Shown here in pieces: positions 41,021 to 50,722 of a stretch of 64,000 nucleotides of DNA. This stretch comes from Acinetobacter sp. C26M (GTDB taxonomy: Bacteria > Pseudomonadota > Gammaproteobacteria > Pseudomonadales > Moraxellaceae): positions 2,046,001 through 2,110,000 of the forward strand of contig NZ_CP098478.1 in NCBI RefSeq assembly GCF_023702675.1. Direction: 5' to 3'. The notes under the pieces are model-generated. The model searched no databases and was not told the origin of the DNA. It worked only from the letters and a program-made list of their open reading frames with translations. The translations under genes were made by a program, and so were the position numbers. Numbering within the stretch: the first letter of the stretch is position 1; each line of letters starts with the position of its first letter.

Positions 41021-41318
41021 CGCGTAAGCCCTCTGGTTCTACCGCATTTGGATTAATCAATCCTTCTGGCGGCATTTGAATAAAAAAGCCTTTGGTATTT
41101 AATGAATCTAAAACATGTAAAACATTGGCACGTGCAAGTTTACGCTCATTATGAAGTTCTAAATGCATGACAAAAGTGGCTTTGCCGAATGCTTGTAAAA
41201 CGGTTTCTGGAACACCTTCAAATGGGTTTTCTTGTTCCTTGTCATCAGGATAATTTGGACGAGCAATATACATATACATTTCATCTTTCTTGCTCGATCT
41301 ATAAATATCGCAGTGCAT
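41013..41318 (-). CDS. ycgL: YcgL-domain protein
   Basis: A 101-residue soluble protein of the YcgL family. It opens [18 protein letters not shown] and has [18 protein letters not shown], both typical. It ends with a flexible tail ([13 protein letters not shown]). In many gamma-proteobacteria ycgL sits next to rnd, as here (rnd is 267 bp downstream in the opposite reading order). Function unknown. Confidence 0.9.
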   Translation of the reverse strand: MHCDIYRSSKKDEMYMYIARPNYPDDKEQENPFEGVPETVLQAFGKATFVMHLELHNERKLARANVLHVLDSLNTKGFFIQMPPEGLINPNAVEPEGLRGA

Positions 41319-41551
41319 GTTTACTCACATCTATTAACAATCAAAGACAGCATACATGAAAATAAAAATGGATACATTAACGATTGTTAACGCTAGAGTC
41401 GTGTTTTTAACTCATGGTATAAGACGGTCTATTTTTGACCTTGTCCTAACATGCTATCTTTAGTTCAGAATATCGTGAAATAGCATAATAATAAAAACTC
41501 AAATAATTAAGCTAGCAATGAAAACACGCCGTGATGGTTAATCAGTAGAGC

Positions 41552-41580
41552 AAAAAAAGAGCTAATTTCTTAGCTCTTTT
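41552..41580 (-). terminator. Terminator of rnd
   Basis: AAAAGAGCTAA (41555-41565) and TTAGCTCTTTT (41570-41580) form a perfect stem. Leftwards it is followed by seven T in total, and it lies just past the rnd stop codon. Confidence 0.85.
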
Positions 41581-41585
41581 CTCTT

Positions 41586-42728
41586 TTAACGTGCGGCTTT
41601 CATTTGCATCGCAAGATATTCAATATCTTCTTTTAACAACGCAATCAATGGTTGCGTCAAAATGTCATAGCGCCAGCCCATTAAATAACTCGGCAAAGAC
41701 TGTTCATCTAAATGGAATACCACATGTTCATAGATGGCATGCATCCACTTCTTACGCAGTAGTACTTCTTTGGGTATCCCAGTTTTTAGCACTACACTTT
41801 CAATCAGCGCATCAATTTTAGGTGCAACTTCTTTAGAATTACTCTTTATTGGTTTAGCCATACGTAATGGCCATTCTTCCTCTGGCGGTAAGAATTTGAG
41901 TAAATCAAGAATCATTTTGCCATGTTCACGCACAATATTCGGACGAATATCTTTAATCCGAGCAAGCTGAAAGTTATTACGTGGATTTTTTTCCACCAAA
42001 TCAATCATGGTCGAGTTGCGAAGAATAAAACTGCGCGGCTGGTTCAATGCTTTGGTAATCTGCTCTCGCCATATACTCAATTGCTGTAACTGCATCAACT
42101 CACGGCGTGAATGTCGATAGTTACCAATATCGGTATACAATTCTGCCAGTGGGGTTTCCATCGCAATTTCTTTGGTGAGATTCTGGCAATCTTCCAGTAC
42201 GTATTGATATAAACCTTTCGCTTTTAGATCTGTTTTTAGTGCATCTGCAAGTTTACTTAAATAAATCACATCATTTGCGGCATAACACATCTGCTCTTGC
42301 GTCAATGGTCTTGCCAGCCAATCCGAGCGAGTTTGATCTTTTTCAATTTCAATATTCAAACAGGTCTTCAGTGCGTTCTGATAACTGACCTGTAAGCCAT
42401 GCCCGAGAAATGCCAGTGCAACTTGCGTATCAAATACATTATTAAGTGGCTTTTGGTCTGCATAATGATAGATCAGATCAATATCTTCACTACAGGCATG
42501 AAAAACATTCTGTTGTGCTGCAAAAATTTTTGGCCAAAACTCGGTAAAATCCAAGCTTGCACCATCAAGTAATACAATTTGACCGTTTAAATTGATTTGG
42601 CAGACACCAAGTTTAGGATATAAGGTGTCAACCTTAATAAACTCAGTATCAAGTGCATAGACAGAACACTGTTCCATCTGATTGAGGAGAACAGCTAAAT
42701 CTTGTTGCTGTTGGATAAACTGAAACAT
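41586..42728 (-). CDS. rnd: Ribonuclease D
   Basis: A 380-residue 3'-5' exoribonuclease that trims tRNA and other stable RNAs. DEDD residues are visible: ALDTEFIKVDTLYP (first Asp and Glu), HACSEDIDLIYHY (Asp), and CYAANDVIYLSKL (Tyr and final Asp). The HRDC domain follows (about 205-290, with WREQITKALNQPRSFI). Length and order are standard. Confidence 0.95.
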   Translation of the reverse strand: MFQFIQQQQDLAVLLNQMEQCSVYALDTEFIKVDTLYPKLGVCQINLNGQIVLLDGASLDFTEFWPKIFAAQQNVFHACSEDIDLIYHYADQKPLNNVFDTQVALAFLGHGLQVSYQNALKTCLNIEIEKDQTRSDWLARPLTQEQMCYAANDVIYLSKLADALKTDLKAKGLYQYVLEDCQNLTKEIAMETPLAELYTDIGNYRHSRRELMQLQQLSIWREQITKALNQPRSFILRNSTMIDLVEKNPRNNFQLARIKDIRPNIVREHGKMILDLLKFLPPEEEWPLRMAKPIKSNSKEVAPKIDALIESVVLKTGIPKEVLLRKKWMHAIYEHVVFHLDEQSLPSYLMGWRYDILTQPLIALLKEDIEYLAMQMKAAR

Positions 42729-43015
42729 GTGTGCTCAAATAAAATAATATAGAACCATGCGCAATAGAACTGTCTAAACCAGTCATTGCTCAACTGAAAT
42801 CAAATACAAAAAATTAGTTGGTATTCCATATATACAACATGAAATCACTCCTCTTCCATTCATCAAAAAACGAAAATCCTTTTCGCTCGCTCATAGTGCC
42901 ACAAATTACGCTAAATAGATCTACGATAATGTTAGACAATATGTAAAATTTAATTATTTGTTTAAATTAACAGCATGAATTTAATATAAATATAAAAAAA
43001 TGCGAATGAAAGCTA

Positions 43016-43612
43016 TTATTTCATCCGCATACGGTTATGTACAGCTTGGCTTAAGGTATGGCTATCTACATATTCCAACTCACCACCTTGTGGTACGCCT
43101 TGTGCAATTCGGGTCATATGGATCGGTAAATGTTTGGTTGCTTCAACCAAGTAATGCGCCGTAGCCTGTCCTTCTACCGTTGCATTGGTTGCCAAAATCA
43201 CCTCTTGAATTTCACCAGCACTGAGACGTTGAATCAGATACGGAATTCCAATCTCTTCTGGGCCGATACCGTCTAATGGAGAAAGGTGTCCACCGAGAAC
43301 GTGGTACTTTCCACGAAAACTGCCGCTCTGCTCGATTGCCATCACATCTGCCGGTGATTCAACCACACATAACAATTGTTCATCGCGCTCTATTGAAGCA
43401 CAAATATCACAGATTTCATTTTCTGTTAATGAATGACAAATACGACATTCATGAATATGGCTCGAAGCTTCATGTAAGGCATGTGACAATGCAAATGCAC
43501 CTTCACGATTTTTCATTAATAAATGTAATGCCATACGCTGTGCGGATTTAGGACCGACACTTGGTAATATACGTAATGCTTGAACTAACTGTTCAAATCG
43601 TTCACTAAACAC
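43016..43612 (-). CDS. recR: Recombination mediator RecR
   Basis: A 198-residue protein of the RecFOR pathway. It has the helix-hairpin-helix (LRILPSVGPKSAQRMALHLL), the Cys4 zinc finger (CRICHSLTENEICDIC), the Toprim domain (LLCVVESPADVMAIEQSG) and the C-terminal Walker B-like part (GVPQGGELEYVDSHTL). It follows ybaB on the same strand, the usual pairing, with a palindromic repeat inserted between them. Confidence 0.97.
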   Translation of the reverse strand: MFSERFEQLVQALRILPSVGPKSAQRMALHLLMKNREGAFALSHALHEASSHIHECRICHSLTENEICDICASIERDEQLLCVVESPADVMAIEQSGSFRGKYHVLGGHLSPLDGIGPEEIGIPYLIQRLSAGEIQEVILATNATVEGQATAHYLVEATKHLPIHMTRIAQGVPQGGELEYVDSHTLSQAVHNRMRMK

Positions 43613-43626
43613 AAATCAACTCTCAT

Positions 43627-43694
43627 AATCTCCCTAACCCCTCTTTATTTAAGAGGGGTACTCCTCCCTTTAAAAAAGGGAGGTTGGGAGGGAT
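43627..43694. repeat. REP-like double-hairpin palindrome between ybaB and recR
   Basis: AATCTCCCTAACC (43627-43639) matches inverted GGTTGGGAGGGATT at the other end. Inside are two perfect hairpins: CCCCTCTT/AAGAGGGG (loop TATTT) and CCTCCCTTT/AAAGGGAGG (loop AAAA). This fits the short REP-type intergenic elements spread through many genomes. It abuts the ybaB stop codon. Confidence 0.8.
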
Positions 43695-44024
43695 TTAAAA
43701 TAAACCAGATAGACCCGGTGGTAAGCCCATACCTGAGTTTGCACCTTGTAACTTCTCTTCAGAAATCACTTCAACTTGACGTGCTGCATCATTCATAGCC
43801 GCAGCAATTAAGTCTTCGATCATATCTGCTTCATCTTGTAATAAATCAGGACTGATTTCGATACGCTTAACCACATTACGGCAAGTCATGGTTACTTTAA
43901 CTAAACCACCGCCTGCTTCCGCATGAACTTCAGTTTTTGCAAGCTCTTCTTTGGCTTTTTTAAGATTTGATTCCATATCTTTTTGCATGCGCTGAGCTTG
44001 CTGCATGAGCATATTAATGTTCAT
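43695..44024 (-). CDS. ybaB: Nucleoid-associated protein YbaB/EbfC
   Basis: A 109-residue DNA-binding protein. It has the family layout: N-terminal helix rich in Gln/Met/Lys ([20 protein letters not shown]), a central beta sheet ([20 protein letters not shown]) and a C-terminal helix with [15 protein letters not shown]. It is encoded between metZ (12 bp upstream) and recR. Confidence 0.95.
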   Translation of the reverse strand: MNINMLMQQAQRMQKDMESNLKKAKEELAKTEVHAEAGGGLVKVTMTCRNVVKRIEISPDLLQDEADMIEDLIAAAMNDAARQVEVISEEKLQGANSGMGLPPGLSGLF

Positions 44025-44036
44025 AAGTTTCTCTCG

Positions 44037-45224
44037 TTAAATTAAATCTAAACCGCGTGATATGTCGCGAATAATATCATCAATGTCTTCTAAACCAACA
44101 GACACACGAATCAAACCTTCTTCAATTCCTGCAGCTTGTTTAGCTTCAGCTGACATTCTACCATGCGAGGTCGTTGCTGGATGCGTAATTGTTGACTTAA
44201 CGTCACCTAGATTACTGGTAATCGACAAGAAACGGGTGTTATCGATCACAGTCCAAGCACCTTCACGTTGGCCTTTCACCACAAAAGATACAACACCGCC
44301 AAAACCTTTTTGCTGTTTTTTCGCCAACTCATGTCCAGGATGATCAGCTAAACCAGCGTAATACACTTTTTCAACTTTTTCGTGCTGATGTAGCCATTCC
44401 GCCAATTTTTGTGCACTTTCACAATGCGCTTTCATACGAATGCTGAGTGTTTCCAAGCCTTTCAAGAAAATCCATGCATTAAATGGACTCATCGAATTGC
44501 CCAAAGTACGAATCACACCATTTACTTCTTCAAGCAAGTCATTTTTACCAACCACTGCACCACCAAGCGCACGACCTTGCCCATCGATATATTTAGTTGC
44601 TGAATAAAGCACTAAATCCGCACCAAACTTAATCGGTTGTTGTAATACTGGCGTACAGAAACAATTATCCACTGCAAACAACGCGCCATTGGCATGTGCG
44701 ATATCAGCAATCGCTTGCATATCACCCACTTGTGCCAAAGGATTAGACGGCGTTTCAATAAATAAGATACGAGTATTTGGACGAATCGCTTGTTTCCAGC
44801 CTTCTAGATCATCTAGATCTACGAAAGTGACATCAACTGCAAATTTCGCCACATATTTTTCAAACAACGCGATGATTGAACCAAATACTGCACGAGAACA
44901 AATGACATGGTCACCAGCTTTTAAATAGGCCATGCACATTGCATGGACTGCTGCCATGCCTGAACTGGTCGCCACTGCACGCTCTGCACCATCCAGTACC
45001 GCTAGGCGTTTTTCAAATGCCTGTACCGTTGGATTGGTATAACGTGAATAAGTATTACCAGCGATTTGCCCAGAGAATTTTGCAGCAGCATCAGCCGCAC
45101 TTTCGCACACAAATGATGAGGTCAGAAAGATCGGCTCACTATGCTCACCTTCAGAGGTACGATCATGCCCTGTGCGAATTGCCAGTGTTTCTAATTGGTA
45201 TTCTAAATCATCGCTTGGATTCAT
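44037..45224 (-). CDS. metZ: O-succinylhomoserine sulfhydrylase
   Basis: A 395-residue PLP enzyme of the Cys/Met metabolism family that makes homocysteine from O-succinylhomoserine and sulfide. I use ATG 45222-45224, which gives the usual start (MNPSDDLEYQLETLAIRTG). A TTG at 45296 would add 24 residues unlike the family. Visible signatures are PIFLTSSFVCESAADAAAKF, YSRYTNPTVQAFEKRLA and the PLP lysine in LYSATKYIDGQGRALGG. The last of these matches MetZ rather than MetB. Confidence 0.9.
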   Translation of the reverse strand: MNPSDDLEYQLETLAIRTGHDRTSEGEHSEPIFLTSSFVCESAADAAAKFSGQIAGNTYSRYTNPTVQAFEKRLAVLDGAERAVATSSGMAAVHAMCMAYLKAGDHVICSRAVFGSIIALFEKYVAKFAVDVTFVDLDDLEGWKQAIRPNTRILFIETPSNPLAQVGDMQAIADIAHANGALFAVDNCFCTPVLQQPIKFGADLVLYSATKYIDGQGRALGGAVVGKNDLLEEVNGVIRTLGNSMSPFNAWIFLKGLETLSIRMKAHCESAQKLAEWLHQHEKVEKVYYAGLADHPGHELAKKQQKGFGGVVSFVVKGQREGAWTVIDNTRFLSITSNLGDVKSTITHPATTSHGRMSAEAKQAAGIEEGLIRVSVGLEDIDDIIRDISRGLDLI

Positions 45225-45341
45225 CGTTCTGTATGCCTTATGATCATAATGATTAAATGTGCCAATATTTTGATCGCCTAGGGTATTTAAGGTCAAGGCG
45301 TATGATGAAATTATCGCTTAGACTTCGTGCAATCTTGACTC

Positions 45342-46445
45342 ATGATGAGACATTCTAAGATGAAATCGCTTGTGGAACAGCAAAAAATAAATTTTAAACA
45401 TCTGGCTATGCGTGTATTCGATGCCGACAAACTGGTTTTGTCTCAATCGACACCGTATCAAGTGATTGCGCAATTTAAACAAACCCGTGTTCGTTTTTAC
45501 GCTTCAGAAAATAAACGCTATAAAGAACCATTGGTTTTTGTCGCGCCTTTAGCGATCAATATGGACATCTATGATTTATATCCTTACCGCTCATTGGTCA
45601 AACATTTTCAGGAAAGCGGCTTTGATGTTTATCTAATAGATTGGGGAAAACTCACCTATAAAAATTATCAAATTAACTTCTTATCTTTTATTGATAAGTT
45701 TATTCCGAAATGTATTGAAGCCATTCAACAACATTCCAAATCTGAAAAAATTTCACTGCACGGTTGGAGTATGGCCGGGATTTTTGTCACGCTTTATACC
45801 GCTCGCCATCAGCCAAGTGTGGTGAAAAACCTTGTGGTGTTAGGTAGTCCAATCGATAGCTATGCCTCTGGTTATATTGGCAAACTCTATAAGACTTTGG
45901 CTTATCTGACCACCCGTAATCCAACCATTAAGGATTACATCTATAACCGTTTACCAAAATTAATGATCCACTCACCTGGATTTTTAAACTCGCTTGGATT
46001 CAAACTGTTAGACCCTAAAGGCTGGATTGACGGTAATATCCAATTACTGAAAAACTTAGATAATCTAAAGTTGGTACAAGAAGATGCAACGCTTAGCCAC
46101 TTCTTAAATAACATGGTTGATTATCCGGGTGGTGTGAACCAAGACATGCTGTTTAACGTCTGGCTGCAGAATCCTTTAAAAAATGGCGCAATTCAGCTCA
46201 AGAACAAAACCATAGAACTCAAAAACATCAATTGCTCTCTATTTGTGGGCGCAGGTAAAGGCGATCAACTGGTCACTTCTGAGTCTGCGTTTCCGCTAAC
46301 CCAGTTGACAAGCAGTCAAGATGTCACGTTTACTCTTATTCCTGGCGGGCACTTAGGTTTAATGTCCAGTCAAAACAGTTCAATAGAGTTCTGGCCAACG
46401 CTAGCGACTTGGTTAGCCGAACGATCGACGCAAATAAGAAGGTAA
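45342..46445 (+). CDS. PHA-synthase-like alpha/beta hydrolase
   Basis: A 367-residue protein with the PhaC-type fold: an N-terminal cap, VFVAPLAINMDIYDLYPYRS, then GFDVYLIDWGKLTYKNY and the nucleophile elbow LHGWSMAG near residue 147. Here the nucleophile is Ser, whereas class I PHA synthases use Cys, so it is probably a hydrolase or transacylase and not a polymerase. The late His lies in IPGGHLGLM. It is followed by an oxidoreductase gene 4 bp downstream, suggesting a small operon. Substrate unknown. Confidence 0.72.
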   Translation: MMRHSKMKSLVEQQKINFKHLAMRVFDADKLVLSQSTPYQVIAQFKQTRVRFYASENKRYKEPLVFVAPLAINMDIYDLYPYRSLVKHFQESGFDVYLIDWGKLTYKNYQINFLSFIDKFIPKCIEAIQQHSKSEKISLHGWSMAGIFVTLYTARHQPSVVKNLVVLGSPIDSYASGYIGKLYKTLAYLTTRNPTIKDYIYNRLPKLMIHSPGFLNSLGFKLLDPKGWIDGNIQLLKNLDNLKLVQEDATLSHFLNNMVDYPGGVNQDMLFNVWLQNPLKNGAIQLKNKTIELKNINCSLFVGAGKGDQLVTSESAFPLTQLTSSQDVTFTLIPGGHLGLMSSQNSSIEFWPTLATWLAERSTQIRR

Positions 46446-46448
46446 AGT

Positions 46449-47321
46449 ATGACTCAATCTGTTGCATTCATTGGTTTAGGTGCTATGGGCTATCGCATGG
46501 CAGCACATCTTCCTAAATATTTCGAAAACGTTTATGTCTGGAATCGAAATTTTAGTAAAGCAGAACAACATGCAACAGAATATGGAACTCAAGCAGTTGA
46601 ACTCGCTCAAGCGGTTCAGGCTGATATTATCTTTTCTTGCTTACCAACCAGTGATGACGTTGAAGTCTTAATTGAAGGTATTGATATTAAATCAGATTCG
46701 ATCTGGATTGACTGTACCAGTGGCGTGCCTGAAGCTGCACGCCGTTTGGCGGAGAAATTGAAAGTTAAAAATGTGGACTTTTTGGATGCACCTGTCAGTG
46801 GACAAACCATTGGTGCTGAAAATGCAACCTTAACCGTCATGGTTGGCGGTGATATTAATGCATTTGAACGTGCTTACCCTGCAATGGCAGCAGTCGGTAA
46901 ATTAATTCAGCATGTTGGTGAATCTGGTGCTGGCTTTGCGGTAAAAGCAATTAATAATATGTTGCTCGCTGTAAATTTATGGTCTGTTGCTGAAGGTTTT
47001 AGTACCTTAAAAGCACATGGTGTCAATCTTGATGCAGCTCTGAACTGTATTAATGCTTCTAGTGGCAAAAGTCTGGTTACAGAAACTATTTTTCCACAAC
47101 GTGTACTGAGTCGCGAATTTCCTGTGACTTTCGGACTTCCATTACTCGCAAAAGATACAGGTATCGCACTGGATCTCGTCAAGGACGCAAAACTCCCCGC
47201 TCCAATTCTGTCTTTAACACAAAGCTTGATTCAGGCGGCTAACCTCACTGCTGAGCCCAATAGCGACTTCTCGGCAGCTGTTAAATTGTATGAATCTTGG
47301 AGTAAAATTACACTGAAATAA
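46449..47321 (+). CDS. 3-hydroxyisobutyrate dehydrogenase-like NAD(P)-dependent oxidoreductase
   Basis: A 290-residue beta-hydroxyacid dehydrogenase. The N-terminal Rossmann motif is AFIGLGAMGYRMA, the substrate signature is DAPVSGQTIGAENATLTVMV, and the catalytic Lys stands in AVKAINNMLLAVNLW near residue 170. The family includes 3-hydroxyisobutyrate, tartronate-semialdehyde and related dehydrogenases; the exact substrate cannot be told. It is followed by a strong terminator. Confidence 0.88.
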   Translation: MTQSVAFIGLGAMGYRMAAHLPKYFENVYVWNRNFSKAEQHATEYGTQAVELAQAVQADIIFSCLPTSDDVEVLIEGIDIKSDSIWIDCTSGVPEAARRLAEKLKVKNVDFLDAPVSGQTIGAENATLTVMVGGDINAFERAYPAMAAVGKLIQHVGESGAGFAVKAINNMLLAVNLWSVAEGFSTLKAHGVNLDAALNCINASSGKSLVTETIFPQRVLSREFPVTFGLPLLAKDTGIALDLVKDAKLPAPILSLTQSLIQAANLTAEPNSDFSAAVKLYESWSKITLK

Positions 47322-47356
47322 CAAAATTTTAGTGTAAAAAGTCTTTCTAAATTATT

Positions 47357-47383
47357 AAAACCGCTCTTTGAAGCGGTTTTTTT
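47357..47383 (+). terminator. Terminator after the dehydrogenase gene
   Basis: AAAACCGCT (47357-47365) and AGCGGTTTT (47372-47380) form a stem with loop CTTTGA and a T run. Confidence 0.88.
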
Positions 47384-47540
47384 ATAAGGGGAAATTTGAC
47401 ATGCTAATGTCAGCAGCTCCAAAATATCTTTTATCATCAAAACAAAATTTTCTTTCCGATGTAATATAGCGTTGAAACGATATGCTTATCGTGATTTGAA
47501 ATTTTTAGTCATTAGAGCAAAGTTATCTAGGATGGTAAGG

Positions 47541-48608
47541 ATGACCATTGAATTACATGGAAAACTTAATGAAACTTGTGAAATAAAAGTATTGGTTGGC
47601 TTAATAAATCACTTTTTGGATCACGCTAATTTTTTTGGAATTGATAGACAAACTTTACTATTACACAGTGGCCTTACAGAGCAGCAACTGCATGATTCAA
47701 ATCAGTGTATAGCCCTTCATTACCTTGAAAAACTTGTAGCCTATACATACTCGATTTGTAATGATCCATTGATTGCATTGGCTTTTTTCAAAAAGATGGA
47801 TTCCACCGCCTATGGTGTGTTGGGACACTTAGTCCCATTATCTGCTAATTTAAATAAAGCCATAGAAACATTAAAAGAATTTCAGCCATTAATCGGATGT
47901 ATTGGTGATATCTCCCTGCAAGTTAGCCCTGAAATTGTCTATTGGAAGTGGAAATGTAGATCGAATGATCCAATATTCAGTCGCTGTGCGAATGAGTACA
48001 ATTTATTGTGGTGGATCAGCTTAATCCATTTGGTTCGAAATGAGGATTTTTCTGTACTTAAGGCGGTTCACTTCACACATAGCTTACTAAAACCTGAATT
48101 GCAGAACTACTATGATGAATTCTTTGGATGCCCTGTCCACTTTAATCAACTGGAAACAGCGTTATTATTACATCCTAAGTCTTTAAATATGACCTTAAAA
48201 ACTGGAAATGCGGGCCTATATGATAGTGTGCGATTATTTGCCTCGAAATTATTAGAGCAACAAAAATTTGAGCAAACTTTTACTCAACAAGTTAAGTCAC
48301 AAATTTATTTACTCCTCTCTCATGATCGCCTATCTCGTGAAAATGTCGCGGAGCAATTAGGAATCACGGTTAGAACCTTAAGTAGAAAATTACAATTCGA
48401 ACAAAGTTCTTATAGTGATCTACTCGATAAAGTCCGATTCGAGCTTGCTGTCAATTATTTAGAGAATTATCAACATTCAATATTATTCATTGCTAAAGCA
48501 TTAGGCTTTTATACCAGTCATTCCTTCATTACTTGGTTTAAATCACAAACAAATTTGACACCAATCCAATATCGTAAAAATTCGAATGCAAAAACGATTG
48601 CAGTTTAA
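47541..48608 (+). CDS. AraC-family transcriptional regulator
   Basis: From ATG 47541 (AGG 9 nt upstream; the frame is open to a TTG at 47472) a 355-residue protein. The N-terminal domain resembles the arabinose-binding-like domain of OruR-type regulators (KMDSTAYGVLGHLVPLSANL). The C-terminal AraC domain shows NVAEQLGITVRTLSRKLQFE and FIAKALGFYTSHSFITWFKS. It is followed, 300 bp later, by the M28-like lipoprotein gene, which may be its target. Confidence 0.85.
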   Translation: MTIELHGKLNETCEIKVLVGLINHFLDHANFFGIDRQTLLLHSGLTEQQLHDSNQCIALHYLEKLVAYTYSICNDPLIALAFFKKMDSTAYGVLGHLVPLSANLNKAIETLKEFQPLIGCIGDISLQVSPEIVYWKWKCRSNDPIFSRCANEYNLLWWISLIHLVRNEDFSVLKAVHFTHSLLKPELQNYYDEFFGCPVHFNQLETALLLHPKSLNMTLKTGNAGLYDSVRLFASKLLEQQKFEQTFTQQVKSQIYLLLSHDRLSRENVAEQLGITVRTLSRKLQFEQSSYSDLLDKVRFELAVNYLENYQHSILFIAKALGFYTSHSFITWFKSQTNLTPIQYRKNSNAKTIAV

Positions 48609-48908
48609 AGTCTATTCATCAGTATCTGATCCGTGCTCATTTGTCCTATTTTAGAAATGACGTGGCTCAGATGCGTTATTTTTCACACATAAATTAATAA
48701 TATGATGAAATAAGAGAACATCAATTGTCTTATTACTTGTTTCAAGTATATTTGACGATATAGCCTCTTTATTGTTGTGTTGAAAATTCTAAGAAAAACA
48801 AAGCAGACATAACGTAATTTTATAAGGATCTTTTACCCAAGAACATGCCAATAGTCATTTTATGATTTAAAGGTACGCACGGATTTGGGTATACAAAAGG
48901 GAGTTAGT

Positions 48909-50609
48909 ATGAAAGCGAATCGAAAATACAAGCAATCGATAGGATTAATCTTGCTCGGATTCTCAATTTCAGGTTGTGGCGGAAACAATAACAACATGGC
49001 AGAGATTTCCCCTGAAACAGGAGGTTCATGTCCAACAATAATGGATGAAGCATCTTTTACTGATGCAAAAACTTTAGAAAAACTCGTACAAGTTGGACCT
49101 GAATTAGCACAATTACGATCGACTGGTAGCCAAGCACACAAACAACTGGTGGACTGGATTGAACTTGAAGCGAAGAAAATACCCAATATGCATGTTCAGT
49201 CAGACAGCTATGAGATTCAACGTTGGCAACCTTTACTCAGTGCTGAGAATGGTAAAGGACGCAGTTTATTTCGCTCAGGGCAGTTATCTGTTAATGGTAA
49301 AGAGATTCCGATTGCAGGAGCTGTTCCTTATTCACTCGGTACAGCACTCACAGGGAATACAGGTCAATTGGTTTTCCTAGCAAGCAATCAACCAATAACA
49401 GCTGAACATAAAGGGAAAATTATTGTACGTGAAATTCCAACATCACAAGATCCTGTATATGCCAATATGGTTGCGCCGCCATATATATTTTTATTTCAGT
49501 TTGCAAAATATTTAAGCCAATCTCTGAATGAACAAAAAGCACAACGATATGACAAACCCTTTTTAGCGGGTGAGTTAATGAATAAAGATCTCATCGCGGC
49601 TGGTAAGGTTGGCGCTGCTGGTATGATTATTGGATTTGATGTGCCTAGAGAACAAATACAAGATTACTTCGATCCGCATAACGGTTTGCATTATAAGCTT
49701 CCTGCTGTCTTCTTAGGGTCGGATGAACTTGCTGAAGTAAAAGCATTAGCTTTAACAAATACTCAGGCTAAGATTACTGTTCAAGCTGAGCGAGATACAA
49801 CCACGACTCGAAATTTGATTGCAACGCTACCCGGTCAAAGTAGTGAAAAAATCGTATTTGTTGCAAATACAGATGGTAATACTTGGGTACAAGAAAATGG
49901 TGTAAGCGGTATGCTTGCGTTGGCGCAATATTTTGCAAAATTACCATTAAAATGCCGACCTAAAACTTATGAGTTTGCGTTTAATACAGCCCATCTGCAT
50001 ATGTCTAAAGAAGGAACTTTTAGATATATGGAGCAACTGAATCAAGAATATAAGGCAGGTAAAGTCAGCTTCGTTTTTGCTGTTGAACATTTAGGAACGC
50101 GTGAGATCATTGCCAAACCTAGACAAGACGGTGGTTTTGGACGGACTTTAGCTTTTACAGGGAAAGCTGAAGCCCAAGCATGGTTTGTTCCTGAAGACCA
50201 TGCTTTAATGCAAAAAGTTGCAATTGAAGCAGCACAAAGACGTAAATTACCAGCGGTCATGATATCGACTGGCCAAGATGTGCCCAATACTCAACGTACC
50301 CCTAGACAATGTGATTTTGGTGGTATTGGGAACGCATCACACAAAAACTTAATTCCGACCATGGCAACGATTTCTGGCCCATGGTCACTTTGGGCACCAT
50401 CATTTGGTAAAGATGCAATTGATTTCAATCTCATGAGAGATCAATTACTTGCGATTGGCGATACCGTTCTAACTTTACAGAACCGAACCAAAACTGAAAT
50501 TGATGGTCCCTATACCGCGTGGAGAGCTGCGAGTGATGCTGGTAAATTAGTTTGTTCTCACTCAACAAATAATGGTGTAGAAGATGCCCCAAACGCCATA
50601 AGTGAATAA
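48909..50609 (+). CDS. M28-like peptidase lipoprotein with altered metal site
   Basis: From ATG 48909 (GGGAG upstream; a TTG at 48885 is a poorer choice) a 566-residue lipoprotein. Lipobox ISGC is near residue 20. The middle (about 120-290) looks like a PA insert, and the C-terminal half resembles the M28 aminopeptidase fold. The position where M28 enzymes have HxD then D reads IVFVANTDGNTWVQENGVSG, so the His ligand is lost. A later segment, YEFAFNTAHLHMSKEGTFRY, takes the place of the EE region. Zinc peptidase activity is therefore doubtful. It ends at a strong terminator. Confidence 0.65.
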   Translation: MKANRKYKQSIGLILLGFSISGCGGNNNNMAEISPETGGSCPTIMDEASFTDAKTLEKLVQVGPELAQLRSTGSQAHKQLVDWIELEAKKIPNMHVQSDSYEIQRWQPLLSAENGKGRSLFRSGQLSVNGKEIPIAGAVPYSLGTALTGNTGQLVFLASNQPITAEHKGKIIVREIPTSQDPVYANMVAPPYIFLFQFAKYLSQSLNEQKAQRYDKPFLAGELMNKDLIAAGKVGAAGMIIGFDVPREQIQDYFDPHNGLHYKLPAVFLGSDELAEVKALALTNTQAKITVQAERDTTTTRNLIATLPGQSSEKIVFVANTDGNTWVQENGVSGMLALAQYFAKLPLKCRPKTYEFAFNTAHLHMSKEGTFRYMEQLNQEYKAGKVSFVFAVEHLGTREIIAKPRQDGGFGRTLAFTGKAEAQAWFVPEDHALMQKVAIEAAQRRKLPAVMISTGQDVPNTQRTPRQCDFGGIGNASHKNLIPTMATISGPWSLWAPSFGKDAIDFNLMRDQLLAIGDTVLTLQNRTKTEIDGPYTAWRAASDAGKLVCSHSTNNGVEDAPNAISE

Positions 50610-50651
50610 TAGAGTTGGCGGATTCTCTTTTATAGCCTTACGTTAAAATAT

Positions 50652-50680
50652 AAAAAACCGCTCAATAGAGCGGTTTTTTT
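50652..50680. terminator. Bidirectional terminator
   Basis: AAAAAACCGCTC (50652-50663) with GAGCGGTTTTTTT (50668-50680) around AATA. It separates the lipoprotein gene from the convergent cysteine hydrolase gene. Confidence 0.9.
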
Positions 50681-50722
50681 AACTTCTTAATGTCAAAAAT
50701 CTTGTTAGGTGAAAATACATTT

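Noticed and set aside
45297..45341. SAM riboswitch before metZ
   Set aside because: The gap upstream of the gene is too short and shows no multi-helix structure.
45342..46445. Class I or III PHA synthase
   Set aside because: The nucleophile elbow has Ser (GWSMAG) where PHA synthases have Cys, and there is no phaA/phaB/phaP nearby.
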